A stretch of DNA of 20,993 nt from Salinisphaeraceae bacterium UBA4764 (GTDB lineage Bacteria; Pseudomonadota; Gammaproteobacteria; Nevskiales; Salinisphaeraceae): positions 38,770 to 59,762 of the forward strand of contig DHHU01000067.1 in assembly GCA_002403445.1 (NCBI GenBank), in the 5' to 3' direction. Shown piece after piece: positions 7,282 through 15,254 of this stretch; the stretch's first letter is position 1, and every line of letters begins with the position of its first letter. The position numbers and the translations under genes are program-made. The notes under the pieces are model-generated. The model was not told the origin of the DNA, did not search any database, and was given only the letters and a program-made list of their open reading frames with translations.

Positions 7282-8886
7282 TTGACCGATATAGCGCCTG
7301 TGCGGCGTGCGCTCATCAGCGTGTCCGACAAGACCGGTGCGGCAGAATTCGCCCGAAAGCTGAACCAAGACCATGGTGTCGAGATCCTGTCTACGGGCGG
7401 CACGGCCCAAACGCTGCGCGAGGCTGGCGTGCCGGTGGTCGACGTGGCCGACTACACGGGGGCGCCGGAAATTATGGAAGGCCGGGTCAAAACCCTGCAT
7501 CCCCGTATTCACGGGGGCATACTTGCCCGCCGTAGGCTCGATCAGGCCACGATGCGTGAAAATGACATCCCGCCGATCGATCTGGTCATGGTTAATCTCT
7601 ATCCGTTTGAACAGACTGTGGCCGCTGCTGACACGACATTTGAAACCGCAGTCGAAACCATCGACATCGGCGGTCCGGCCATGCTGCGTGCGGCAGCTAA
7701 AAATCACACCGACGTCACGCTCGTGGTCCATCTGGACGATATGCAGGCGGTGCTGGATGAACTGGCAGTAAATGCGGGCACCACGCTAGCGACTCGCAGA
7801 CGCCTCGCTGCCGCGGGCTTTGCCCACACTGCAGCTTATGATCATGCCATCGCCACGTATCTCTCGCCCCACGGTCCAGCGGACCAGGGCAAAGCAGCAA
7901 CAAATCCGGAGGGGCGCAATGCCTTGCCGGCAAAATGGCGGCCGAACGCCGTCAAAGTCGAGGATCTGCGTTACGGCGAGAACCCACACCAGCAGGCTGC
8001 GGTCTACCGTGTCGACGACAGCGACGCCACCGGTATCGTCAACGCACGCCTTTGTCAGGGCAAGCCCTTGTCCTACAATAATTATGGCGACGCCGATGCG
8101 GCCCTGGCGGCGGTGCGTGATTTCGGCGAGGTGCCGGCCTGTGTCATCGTCAAGCACGCCAACCCCTGCGGGGTGGCGGTTGGCCCCGATTTGGCCACGG
8201 CGTACCACCGCGCATTCGCGACCGATCCGATGTCGGCGTTCGGCGGCATCATTGCCTTCAATCATGCCCTCGACGGCGACCTGGCCGGGCAGATTATTGA
8301 CAACCAGTACGCTGAAGTCGTGCTTGCGCCGGTGTTGACCGAGGCTGCATTGGCAGTATTCACGCGCCGCAAGAACCTGCGGGTGCTTGCAGTGGGCGAC
8401 TTTCACGGCGCCGCGTCTGATCGCTGTGTAACGCGCTCAATCCAAGGCGGATTGCTGCGTCAGCAGCCCGATACCCAGGACATTGACCGTGAGAAACTCG
8501 AAAATGTGGCCGACACCACGCCTGACGGCAATCAAATTCAGGATATGTTTTTCGCCTTCCGGGTGGCCAAACATGTGAAGTCCAATGCCATCGTTTTCGC
8601 CCGACAGGGGCAGACACTCGGTATCGGCGCGGGGCAGATGAGCCGCATCGACGCTGTGCACATTGCCCGTCAGAAAGCCGCCGACTCGGGGCTGGATCTG
8701 AACGGCAGCGTGCTGGCATCGGATGCTTTTTTCCCGTTCCGCGACGGTGTCGACGCGGCCGTTGCAGCCGGCGCGGCAGCCATTATTCAGCCCGGTGGTT
8801 CTAGGCGTGATGACGAAGTCGTCGAGGCCGCCAACGAAGCCGGTGTGGCGATGTTATTCACGGGGATCCGCCATTTCCGACACTGA
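7282..8886 (+). CDS. purH: Bifunctional AICAR transformylase / IMP cyclohydrolase
   Basis: Catalyses the last two steps of IMP synthesis: formylation of AICAR by 10-formyl-tetrahydrofolate and ring closure. The 534-residue product (E. coli 529) has an N-terminal MGS-like cyclohydrolase domain (about 1-200; ALISVSDKTG, LSTGGTAQTL, EGRVKTLHPRIHGG) and a C-terminal transformylase domain with LRYGENPHQQ, KHANPCGVA, SAFGGIIAFN and IQPGGSRRDDE. Initiation is at TTG: GGAG (7269-7272) lies nine bases upstream, and family alignment demands a start here, since the only later option (GTG at 7300) has no ribosome site. purD, which often follows, is not here. Confidence 0.97.
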   Translation: MTDIAPVRRALISVSDKTGAAEFARKLNQDHGVEILSTGGTAQTLREAGVPVVDVADYTGAPEIMEGRVKTLHPRIHGGILARRRLDQATMRENDIPPIDLVMVNLYPFEQTVAAADTTFETAVETIDIGGPAMLRAAAKNHTDVTLVVHLDDMQAVLDELAVNAGTTLATRRRLAAAGFAHTAAYDHAIATYLSPHGPADQGKAATNPEGRNALPAKWRPNAVKVEDLRYGENPHQQAAVYRVDDSDATGIVNARLCQGKPLSYNNYGDADAALAAVRDFGEVPACVIVKHANPCGVAVGPDLATAYHRAFATDPMSAFGGIIAFNHALDGDLAGQIIDNQYAEVVLAPVLTEAALAVFTRRKNLRVLAVGDFHGAASDRCVTRSIQGGLLRQQPDTQDIDREKLENVADTTPDGNQIQDMFFAFRVAKHVKSNAIVFARQGQTLGIGAGQMSRIDAVHIARQKAADSGLDLNGSVLASDAFFPFRDGVDAAVAAGAAAIIQPGGSRRDDEVVEAANEAGVAMLFTGIRHFRH

Positions 8887-9396
8887 ATGCTTATGCGTAA
8901 AATCACAACAATCGGGCCGAATAGTGCGACACGGCGCTGTGTGCACAACATTGCGTGGGTCGTGATGGTCGTGGCGGGTGTCTTGCCGCTAGCCGGCCTC
9001 TGCGCCTCGAACGGCGCGACGGGCAAGACACCAGGCAATCCAATACTTGGCCACTGGCAGTTCGACCACCTTCAGCCGCAGGCCAAGCATGTCAAACACG
9101 CCAACCTGCGTCGCGTGCGGGCTGCGGTCGCCCCGATGCGGACCATCACAGTCCATTTCGGGACCAACAAGTTGACACTTACCAAGCCCGGGGGCAAACA
9201 GACCTCGTACCCGGTGCATTATCACGTCGACGTTGGCGATAGTACGGTCACCATGATCGAGCAGCGAAAGCAACAGACCGTGAAACAGACGTATCATCTA
9301 ATGCCGAGTAAACCCAATCGCATCTATACCGTGCGGAACTTCGGTCCGGTCGGCCCTGTGCACATGGTTTACAAGCGAATCAACCCGAAGAATTGA
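8887..9396 (+). CDS. Secreted basic protein of unknown function, lipocalin-like by eye
   Basis: I do not recognise this family. The 169-residue product begins one base after the purH stop. It has a basic N-terminus, a hydrophobic segment at about 22-38 (IAWVVMVVAGVLPLAGL) and a likely signal peptidase I site after A40; the nearby Cys39 lacks a lipobox. The mature part (about 129 residues) is basic, contains LGHW near its start, and then alternating strand-like stretches such as TITVHFGTNKLTL, SYPVHYHVDV and STVTMIEQ, which suggests a small beta-barrel such as a lipocalin-like fold; that is inference only. A second ATG at 8893 is an alternative start. Lack of a gap to purH suggests cotranscription. 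It converges on yjbQ with four bases between stop codons. Confidence 0.75.
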   Translation: MLMRKITTIGPNSATRRCVHNIAWVVMVVAGVLPLAGLCASNGATGKTPGNPILGHWQFDHLQPQAKHVKHANLRRVRAAVAPMRTITVHFGTNKLTLTKPGGKQTSYPVHYHVDVGDSTVTMIEQRKQQTVKQTYHLMPSKPNRIYTVRNFGPVGPVHMVYKRINPKN

Positions 9397-9400
9397 CCAA

Positions 9401-9817
9401 CTATGGACCAGCTGGCAAGAGCGTCACAACGACTTGGCGTTCGCGACCGTCGGTGCGGTGTTCGTAGAGATAGATGCCCTGGTAGACGCCCAGATTCAAG
9501 TCGTTGTCAGTAATCGGAACCGTCAGATCCATGCCGGTGAGGATGCTGCGGATGTGGCCGCTCATGTCGTCCGGGCCTTCAATCTGGTGTTGGTACATGG
9601 CATCACCGTCCACGACGTTTTTGGCAAACCAGCGCTCGACGTCGCCGCGCACGGTAGGATCTACGTTTTCGCAGATCATAAGCGATGCCGATGTGTGTCG
9701 CATAAATACGTGGGCCAGACCAATGGTCAGATCGGTCCGCTGTACCACCGTGCGCACGTCATCGGTGATGTCGCACGTGGAACGGCCGTCGGTTGCGTAG
9801 GTCAGTACGTGCTGCAT
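9401..9817 (-). CDS. yjbQ: YjbQ family protein (UPF0047)
   Basis: Small soluble family; E. coli YjbQ has weak thiamine-phosphate synthase activity, and the physiological role is unclear. The 138-residue product has the conserved MRHTSASLMICEN segment with the family His, GPDDMSGHIRS in the middle and LGVYQGIYLYEHR near the end. That last motif usually reads GxWQGIYL, so a Tyr replaces the Trp here. The ATG at 9817 follows AAAGAG at a normal distance. It starts 23 bases after the gatB stop on the same strand, so it may be the last gene of the gatCAB transcript. Confidence 0.9.
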   Translation of the reverse strand: MQHVLTYATDGRSTCDITDDVRTVVQRTDLTIGLAHVFMRHTSASLMICENVDPTVRGDVERWFAKNVVDGDAMYQHQIEGPDDMSGHIRSILTGMDLTVPITDNDLNLGVYQGIYLYEHRTDGRERQVVVTLLPAGP

Positions 9818-9840
9818 GGCTCTTTTGTGGTGTGTTGCAA

Positions 9841-11295
9841 TCAGCCGATTTTGTCCACGATCAACTGATTGACTTCCTTGGGGTTGGCTTGACCGGCCGA
9901 GGCTTTCATGACCTGGCCAACCAGATAGCCGACAACCTTGGTCTTGCCGGCGCGGTATTGTTCGACTTGCTCGGGATTTTCGGCCAGCACCTGATCCACG
10001 TAGCCGGCGATTTCGTTGGTGTCGGTGATCTGTTTTAAGCCGCGGGCTTCGATGATGGCATCGGCGGTCTCGCCTTCGCCGGCGACCAGGGCGTCGAAGA
10101 CCTGTTTCGCGATCTTGCCGGAGATGGTGTCGTCGGCTACACGATGAACCAGACCGCCGAGTTGTCCAGCTCTGATCGGGGCCTCGGCTATGGTCAGGCC
10201 TTCACGGTTGAGAACGCTGGCCAGTTCGCCGTTGATCCAGTTGGCCGTCGGTCGTCCCAGTGCGGCAGGATCGTCACCGGCAGCAGCTGTTGCTGTCTCG
10301 AAATAGTCGGCGGTTTCGGGGTTGACCGTCAACGCATTGGCGTCGGCGGTTGCTAGTGCATAGTCGCGTTCGAACCGCTTGGCCTTGGCTGCCGGCAATT
10401 CGGGTAACCGGCAGCGTTCATACTCGATGTCATCCGCCGTAATCGCTACTGGTAACAGATCCGGATCGGGAAAATAACGATAGTCGTGGGCCTCTTCCTT
10501 GCTTCGCATGGCGCGTGTTTCACCCCGATCCGGGTCGAACAGACGCGTTTCCTGCGTGATAGTGCCGCCCGATTCCAGCACATCGATCTGACGTTCGATC
10601 TCGTAGTTGATGGCTTGTTCCAGAAACCTAAACGAGTTGACGTTCTTGGTCTCGGTGCGGGTGCCGAATTCGTCGGTCGCGCCGCGGCGGACCGACACAT
10701 TGGCGTCGATGCGAAACGAACCTTCCGCCATGTTGCCGTCGCAGATGCCCAGATAGCGGACCAGCGTGTGCAGGCGTTTGGCATAAGCAGCAGCTTGGGC
10801 TGCGCTGCGGATATCTGGTTGTGAGACACATTCGATCAATGGCGTACCGGCTCGGTTAAGGTCGATACCGGTGGCGTTGTCGAACGCATCGTGCAGGGAT
10901 TTGCCAGCGTCTTCTTCCAAGTGGGCGCGCGTGATGCCGATGCGCTGCGTCTGGTCTTCGGCGGCGACATCGAGATGACCGCCGGTTACGATCGGCAGCG
11001 CGAGTTGGCTGATCTGATAGCCCTTCGGCAGATCGGGATAGAAATAGTGCTTGCGCTCGAACACTGAGTTCGGGGTAATCTCGGCGTCGATCGCCAGCCC
11101 GAAACGGACTGCCATGCGGATGACATCGGCATTGATTACCGGCAATACACCCGGCAGGGCGATGTCGACCGCCGAGGCCTGGCTGTTGGGTGCCGCGCCA
11201 TAGGCGGTGGGCGCAGAGGAAAATATCTTGCTGGCCGTGGCCAGCTGGATATGGATTTCCAGGCCGATGACAGGTTGCCAGCTTGCATCCGGCAT
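9841..11295 (-). CDS. gatB: Aspartyl/glutamyl-tRNA(Asn/Gln) amidotransferase subunit B
   Basis: Phosphorylates the misacylated Asp- or Glu-tRNA and receives ammonia from GatA. The 484-residue product has the catalytic cradle signature GLEIHIQLATASKIFSS (11-27), FYPDLPKGYQISQ, and LIECVSQPDI followed by the LGICDGNMAEGSFRIDANVS segment. The C-terminal helical and YqeY-like tail ends with YLVGQVMKASAGQANP. Its ATG overlaps the gatA stop (TAATG). Finding GatCAB suggests that Asn-tRNA, Gln-tRNA or both are made indirectly; the window does not show which. Confidence 0.97.
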   Translation of the reverse strand: MPDASWQPVIGLEIHIQLATASKIFSSAPTAYGAAPNSQASAVDIALPGVLPVINADVIRMAVRFGLAIDAEITPNSVFERKHYFYPDLPKGYQISQLALPIVTGGHLDVAAEDQTQRIGITRAHLEEDAGKSLHDAFDNATGIDLNRAGTPLIECVSQPDIRSAAQAAAYAKRLHTLVRYLGICDGNMAEGSFRIDANVSVRRGATDEFGTRTETKNVNSFRFLEQAINYEIERQIDVLESGGTITQETRLFDPDRGETRAMRSKEEAHDYRYFPDPDLLPVAITADDIEYERCRLPELPAAKAKRFERDYALATADANALTVNPETADYFETATAAAGDDPAALGRPTANWINGELASVLNREGLTIAEAPIRAGQLGGLVHRVADDTISGKIAKQVFDALVAGEGETADAIIEARGLKQITDTNEIAGYVDQVLAENPEQVEQYRAGKTKVVGYLVGQVMKASAGQANPKEVNQLIVDKIG

Positions 11296-12719
11296 TATTC
11301 AAACCCCGGCGGTTGTCGCGTGTGCCAGTCCGTTGCTTGCTGAAAGGCGTGACCCGCGTTCAACAGACGTGATTCTTCGAACCATGGCCCGATCAATTGC
11401 AGGCCGACCGGCAGATGGCCGGCAAAACCGGCCGGCACGGACATTGCCGGCACGCCTGCGAGGCTCGCCGGCAGGGTAAAAACGTCGTTGGCGTACATTG
11501 TGGTCGGGTTGTCAATTTGGCTGCCGAGCTTGAACGCGGGACCGGGCGTGGCCGGTGTCGCCAACAGATCAACCGACTCGAAGGCTTGTTGGAAGTCGTT
11601 GGCAATCAATCGTCGCGTGCGCTGTGCCTTGCGGTAGTAGGCGTCGTAGTATCCGGCCGATAGTACATAAGCACCGGTGAGTATACGGCGCTGGACTTCA
11701 CGGCCGAAGCCTTCGGCTCGCGAGCGCTCGTAGAGGTCGGTGAGGTCCGTTGGGTTCTCGCAGCGGTGTCCATAACGTACGCCGTCGTAGCGCGCCAGAT
11801 TGGACGAGGCTTCGGCGGGCGCGATGATGTAATACGTCGACAGCGCCAGATCGGTGTGCGGCATGTCGACATCAACCACCTGGGCGCCGAGGGCCTCGAA
11901 CTCGCGGATCGCGGTCTGAATGGCTCGGGCGGTTTCGGCTTCGACCTCGGCGTCGAAATATTGTCGCGGCAGACCGATGGTCAGCCCATTGATGTCCCCG
12001 GTTAGCGCGGCCGGGTAGTTCGGCACCGGCTGGTCGGCGACGGTCGAGTCGTTGGGGTCGAAGCCGGCCATCGCCCCCAGAACCGGCGCACAGTCGGCCG
12101 CCGAGCGCGCGAAACAACCCGCTTGATCCAGGCTCGAGGCGAACGCGATCATGCCAAAGCGCGAGACCCGGCCGTAAGTGGGCTTGATGCCGGTCACGCC
12201 GCAGAGCGCTGCCGGTTGACGAATCGAGCCGCCGGTGTCGGTGCCGGTGGCGGCGGGTACCAGGCCGGCGGCCACGGCAGCGGCCGAACCGCCTGAGGAG
12301 CCACCCGGCACACAGCTCGTATCCCACGGGTTGGCGACGGCACCGAAATAACTGGTTTCGTTCGACGATCCCATGGCGAATTCATCCATGTTGGCCTTGC
12401 CGAGCGATACGGCGCCGGCCTTTGCCAAGCGGGAGACCACGGTGGCGTCGTAAGGCGCGACGAAATTGGCCAGCATGCGCGAGCCTGCGGTCGTGGCTTG
12501 CCCGTCAGTACAAAACAGGTCCTTGTGCAGGATCGGTAGACCACTCAATGACCCGCCATTGGCGTTATTCGATGCGCTGTGGTCTTGGCTGATCAGAGCG
12601 TTAAGCTGCGATTGACTTCGCTCGATCTTTGCGTGGCACGCCTGGATCCGCTCCTTGGCGGTATCCGGCGAGGCAATGTGGCCGGACACAATATCGGCGA
12701 TCGTTTCGGGCTGGCTCAT
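11295..12719 (-). CDS. gatA: Aspartyl/glutamyl-tRNA(Asn/Gln) amidotransferase subunit A
   Basis: Glutaminase subunit of the amidotransferase, an amidase-signature enzyme. The 474-residue product has the Ser-cisSer-Lys triad at K66 (LPILHKDLF), S141 (GGSSGGSAA) and S165 (TDTGGSIRQPA); the spacings match those of S. aureus GatA (K79, S154, S178). The glycine-rich amidase signature covers about 135-170. It sits between gatC (4-base ATGA overlap at its start) and gatB (1-base overlap at its end), the standard order. Residues 44-58 form a small low-complexity stretch rich in Ser and Asn that I take as a surface loop. Confidence 0.98.
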   Translation of the reverse strand: MSQPETIADIVSGHIASPDTAKERIQACHAKIERSQSQLNALISQDHSASNNANGGSLSGLPILHKDLFCTDGQATTAGSRMLANFVAPYDATVVSRLAKAGAVSLGKANMDEFAMGSSNETSYFGAVANPWDTSCVPGGSSGGSAAAVAAGLVPAATGTDTGGSIRQPAALCGVTGIKPTYGRVSRFGMIAFASSLDQAGCFARSAADCAPVLGAMAGFDPNDSTVADQPVPNYPAALTGDINGLTIGLPRQYFDAEVEAETARAIQTAIREFEALGAQVVDVDMPHTDLALSTYYIIAPAEASSNLARYDGVRYGHRCENPTDLTDLYERSRAEGFGREVQRRILTGAYVLSAGYYDAYYRKAQRTRRLIANDFQQAFESVDLLATPATPGPAFKLGSQIDNPTTMYANDVFTLPASLAGVPAMSVPAGFAGHLPVGLQLIGPWFEESRLLNAGHAFQQATDWHTRQPPGFE

Positions 12720-13003
12720 CCGATGACCTTGGGCACGCGATAAAGCCCGTCGTCGGCGTCCGGGGCCAGTGTTTGATAGGTCCCGCTCTGAGTGACTGGC
12801 TCGGCGCGGTCGGGGCGCAGTCGGGCCACCAGATCCAGCGGATGCGCCATGGGCTTCACGTCGGTCGTGTCAACCTGGGCCAGGGCATCAAACAAACCGA
12901 ATATGCCTGATAAAGCAACGGCTGTTGCTTCAACGTCGCGGTCTTCGATCCGGATACGGTTGAGCGCAGCGATTGCGCGCACGTCGTCATTGTGCAATGT
13001 CAT
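12716..13003 (-). CDS. gatC: Aspartyl/glutamyl-tRNA(Asn/Gln) amidotransferase subunit C
   Basis: Small belt-like subunit that holds GatA and GatB together. The 95-residue product has the usual features: an N-terminal helix (DVRAIAALNRIRI), a helix around LSGIFGLFDALAQVDTTDV, the PMAHPLDL segment and an acidic C-terminal part ending LYRVPKVIG, which matches the family ending 'fxVPKVI'. First gene of gatC-gatA-gatB; divergent from mreB, as in Pseudomonas. No strong Shine-Dalgarno sequence precedes the ATG at 13003. Confidence 0.95.
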   Translation of the reverse strand: MTLHNDDVRAIAALNRIRIEDRDVEATAVALSGIFGLFDALAQVDTTDVKPMAHPLDLVARLRPDRAEPVTQSGTYQTLAPDADDGLYRVPKVIG

Positions 13004-13044
13004 GATTGGTTGGAAGGTGGCCGATAGACAGATTGTTTCACTTT

Positions 13045-13056
13045 CATCGATCGATG
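13045..13056. repeat. 12-bp palindrome in the gatC-mreB intergenic region
   Basis: CATCGATCGATG is a perfect palindrome 41 bases upstream of the gatC start. ATAGACA occurs as a direct repeat on either side (13024-13030 and 13070-13076). The placement between divergent operons would suit an operator, but a palindrome of this sort can occur by chance. Confidence 0.35.
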
Positions 13057-13122
13057 TGGGCTGTCGTTAATAGACAATGCGGTCAATCAGGGCCGAGACT
13101 CTTTGGGCGAACTCGATATTGC

Positions 13123-13151
13123 AAAAACTCGGGGCTCGCAGACCCCGCGAG
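13123..13151 (-). terminator. Terminator-like hairpin in the gatC leader
   Basis: On the minus strand a GC-rich stem (arms 13128-13134 and 13143-13151, 7 bp with a two-base bulge and an 8-base loop) is followed by five T (13123-13127). It points toward gatC, 120 bases ahead of its ATG, and no gene on the minus strand ends here. It may attenuate the gat transcript, block antisense transcripts from mreB, or be chance. Confidence 0.4.
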
Positions 13152-13175
13152 TGTCGCGTATCCTTTGCCTTTGTT

Positions 13176-13205
13176 TTGGTCGCAGTCTGCGGCTCCCCAT
13201 ATTTT
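13176..13205 (+). promoter_or_regulatory. Candidate promoter for mreB
   Basis: TTGGTC (13176-13181, 3 of 6), an 18-base spacer and TATTTT (13200-13205, 4 of 6), ending 24 bases before the mreB ATG. The AT-rich stretch at 13200-13215 stands out from its surroundings. Weak match; assigned by eye. Confidence 0.3.
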
Positions 13206-13229
13206 AAACTTTTTGCCCGAGTCGTTTTA

Positions 13230-14270
13230 ATGGTCGACAATTTTCGCGGTCTTTTCGTCAACGATCTCTCGATTGATCTCGGCACTGCCAACACGCTGAT
13301 TTATGCGCGTGATCACGGCATTGTGCTGGACGAGCCCTCGGTGGTGGCTGTACGTACGGATTCACGCGGCGCCAAGCGTATCGAAGCGGTTGGTCACGAC
13401 GCCAAGCGAATGCTCGGGCGCACGCCGAGTCAAATCTCTACGGTTCGGCCATTGAAAGACGGCGTGATCGCCGATTTCACGATCACTGAAAAAATGCTCC
13501 AACACTTTATCCGCAAGGTGCAGAAAAAACGTCTTTTGCGGCCCATGACCCGTGTACTGATCTGCGTGCCGTACGGCTCGACTCAGGTGGAGCGCAAGGC
13601 CATCCGCGAGTCGGCCGCCAATGCCGGGGCGCGGCGGGTGTATCTGGTCGAGGAACCTGTGGCGGCAGCGATCGGCGCCGGCATTCCCATCGGCGAGGCC
13701 CGCGGGTCCATGGTGCTCGACATCGGCGGCGGCACCTCGGAAGTGGCCGTCATTTCGTTGAACGGTATTGTTTATGCAGCGTCGGTGCGTACGGGCGGCG
13801 ACAAGTTCGATGAAGCGATCATCAACTATCTGCGCAGGCAATACAACATGCTCATTGGCGAGGCCACGGCTGAATCCATCAAGCACCGGGTGGGCAGCGC
13901 GTTCCCAAGTCATGAGGTCAAGGAGATCGAGGTCGTCGGTCGGCACATATCAGCGGGCGTGCCGCGCAGTTTCACGCTTAACTCCAACGAGATTCTTGAC
14001 TCACTGCAAGAACCATTGTCGAATATCACTAGCGCCGTCAAACTGGCGCTGGAATCGACTCCGCCGGAGCTGGGGTCGGACGTGGCCGAACGCGGTATCG
14101 TACTGAGTGGCGGCGGTGCCAATTTGGCGAACCTGGACAAATTGATTACCGAGGAAACCGGTTTGCCAGTGATTACCGCCGACAACCCGCTGACCTGTGT
14201 CGCGCGCGGTGGGGGCATTATGCTCGAGATGATTGACCGCAAGTCCGGCCAGATCTTCGCACTCGAGTAA
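13230..14270 (+). CDS. mreB: Rod shape-determining protein MreB
   Basis: Bacterial actin that forms membrane-bound filaments guiding side-wall synthesis. The 346-residue product (E. coli 347) has phosphate loop 1 DLGTANT (16-22), phosphate loop 2 DIGGGTSE (164-171) and the nucleotide-binding segment LSGGGANL (292-299). The N-terminal MVDNFRGLFVNDLSIDLG matches the family start, including the amphipathic membrane-binding part. The frame is open upstream to an ATG at 13077, but the extra 51 residues have no counterpart in MreB and cover the probable promoter. The Shine-Dalgarno sequence is weak (GAG eight bases upstream). First gene of mreB-mreC-mreD. Confidence 0.98.
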   Translation: MVDNFRGLFVNDLSIDLGTANTLIYARDHGIVLDEPSVVAVRTDSRGAKRIEAVGHDAKRMLGRTPSQISTVRPLKDGVIADFTITEKMLQHFIRKVQKKRLLRPMTRVLICVPYGSTQVERKAIRESAANAGARRVYLVEEPVAAAIGAGIPIGEARGSMVLDIGGGTSEVAVISLNGIVYAASVRTGGDKFDEAIINYLRRQYNMLIGEATAESIKHRVGSAFPSHEVKEIEVVGRHISAGVPRSFTLNSNEILDSLQEPLSNITSAVKLALESTPPELGSDVAERGIVLSGGGANLANLDKLITEETGLPVITADNPLTCVARGGGIMLEMIDRKSGQIFALE

Positions 14271-14342
14271 GTTTTCGGCACCGATTCCGGGCCGTCCCGT
14301 TTACTTGGCGGGCGGTAGTACTGGCTCCAACCTCAGATCCTA

Positions 14343-15254
14343 TTGGCAGACAACAGCGACTACCGGGAATCCTTGGCGCGCCTGCGGCGTGTTCCGCCCA
14401 GCCTGATGCTGGGCGTTGTTGTTATTGCCTCAGTAGTCATGATGAGCGCCGACGCGGGTGGTAGTTATATGGCTCCAATGCGGAGTGCGCTCGCCACTGT
14501 TGGCTATCCTTTTCAGATCGCGGCCTCGTTACCCGCCCAGACCGTCAATTACCTTGAACGCTATTTCGATCGCAGCGAACTGATTGCGAAAAACAATCGG
14601 CTCAAGCAGAAAAATCTACAGCTCAAGGGAAGACTGCAGCAACTGGCCTCTCTGGAGAGTCGAAACGAGCGGTTACGTTCGCTGCTCGGATCGGCTGCGT
14701 CGATCGACCGTCATGTGCAGATTGCCCAGATTCTATCCAGCAATCCGGATCCGTACCGCCATCGTGTCAAGCTCAACAAAGGACGGGAGGACGGCGTGTT
14801 TGTCGGCCAGGCGTTGATCGACGCGCATGGGATTGTCGGCCAGGTGGTCAGTGTTGCCCCCGCGACCTCGCACGCGGTGCTTCTAACCGACCCGAACCAC
14901 GGTATTCCGGTCGAGATCAACCGAACTGGCCAGGAGACGATCGCAAAGGGGACTGGCCGTGCCGACACGCTGAAACTACCCTTCCTGCCGAGTAACGCCG
15001 ATGTAAAAAAGGGTGATTTGCTGGTCACCTCGGGATTGGCCGGGCGTTATCCCGCAGGTTATCCGGTGGCACACGTGACCAAGGTAAAGCACACACCCGG
15101 CCGAGAATTTCTTCAAGTGACCGCTCAACCAACGGCTTCGCTGGGCCGTGGCCGTGCCGTTTTATTGGTCTGGAATCGCAACACATCGCCGTCTCATGCA
15201 GCGAACTCATCGCCGTCCCAGGCAGCGAAGTCAAAAGCGGATAGTTCACCGTGA
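14343..15254 (+). CDS. mreC: Rod shape-determining protein MreC
   Basis: Bitopic inner-membrane scaffold that links MreB to PBP2 and RodA. The 303-residue product has a short cytoplasmic N-terminus, a membrane segment at about 21-38, a coiled coil at about 68-115 rich in heptad Leu (RLKQKNLQLKGRLQQL), then the periplasmic beta domain with RVKLNKGREDGVFVGQ, LLTDPNHGIPVEI and GDLLVTSGLAGRYPAGYPVA. Shorter at the C-terminus than E. coli MreC (367). An in-frame stop at 14316 leaves TTG (14343) as the only start that keeps the N-terminus; its ribosome site is poor. The Ser/Ala-rich tail holds a 24-bp tandem duplication. The stop overlaps the mreD GTG. Confidence 0.94.
   Translation: MADNSDYRESLARLRRVPPSLMLGVVVIASVVMMSADAGGSYMAPMRSALATVGYPFQIAASLPAQTVNYLERYFDRSELIAKNNRLKQKNLQLKGRLQQLASLESRNERLRSLLGSAASIDRHVQIAQILSSNPDPYRHRVKLNKGREDGVFVGQALIDAHGIVGQVVSVAPATSHAVLLTDPNHGIPVEINRTGQETIAKGTGRADTLKLPFLPSNADVKKGDLLVTSGLAGRYPAGYPVAHVTKVKHTPGREFLQVTAQPTASLGRGRAVLLVWNRNTSPSHAANSSPSQAAKSKADSSP
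15186..15233 (+). repeat. 24-bp tandem duplication in the mreC tail
   Basis: Two adjacent 24-base units, 15186-15209 and 15210-15233, match at 21 of 24 positions and stay in frame, encoding SPSHAANS then SPSQAAKS (residues 282-297). This looks like a recent slippage duplication in the disordered C-terminal tail. Confidence 0.85.

Noticed and set aside
13077..13229. 51-residue N-terminal extension of mreB from ATG 13077
   Set aside because: MreB proteins begin at the equivalent of 13230; the extension covers the probable promoter and hairpin and does not resemble a targeting sequence shared by the family.
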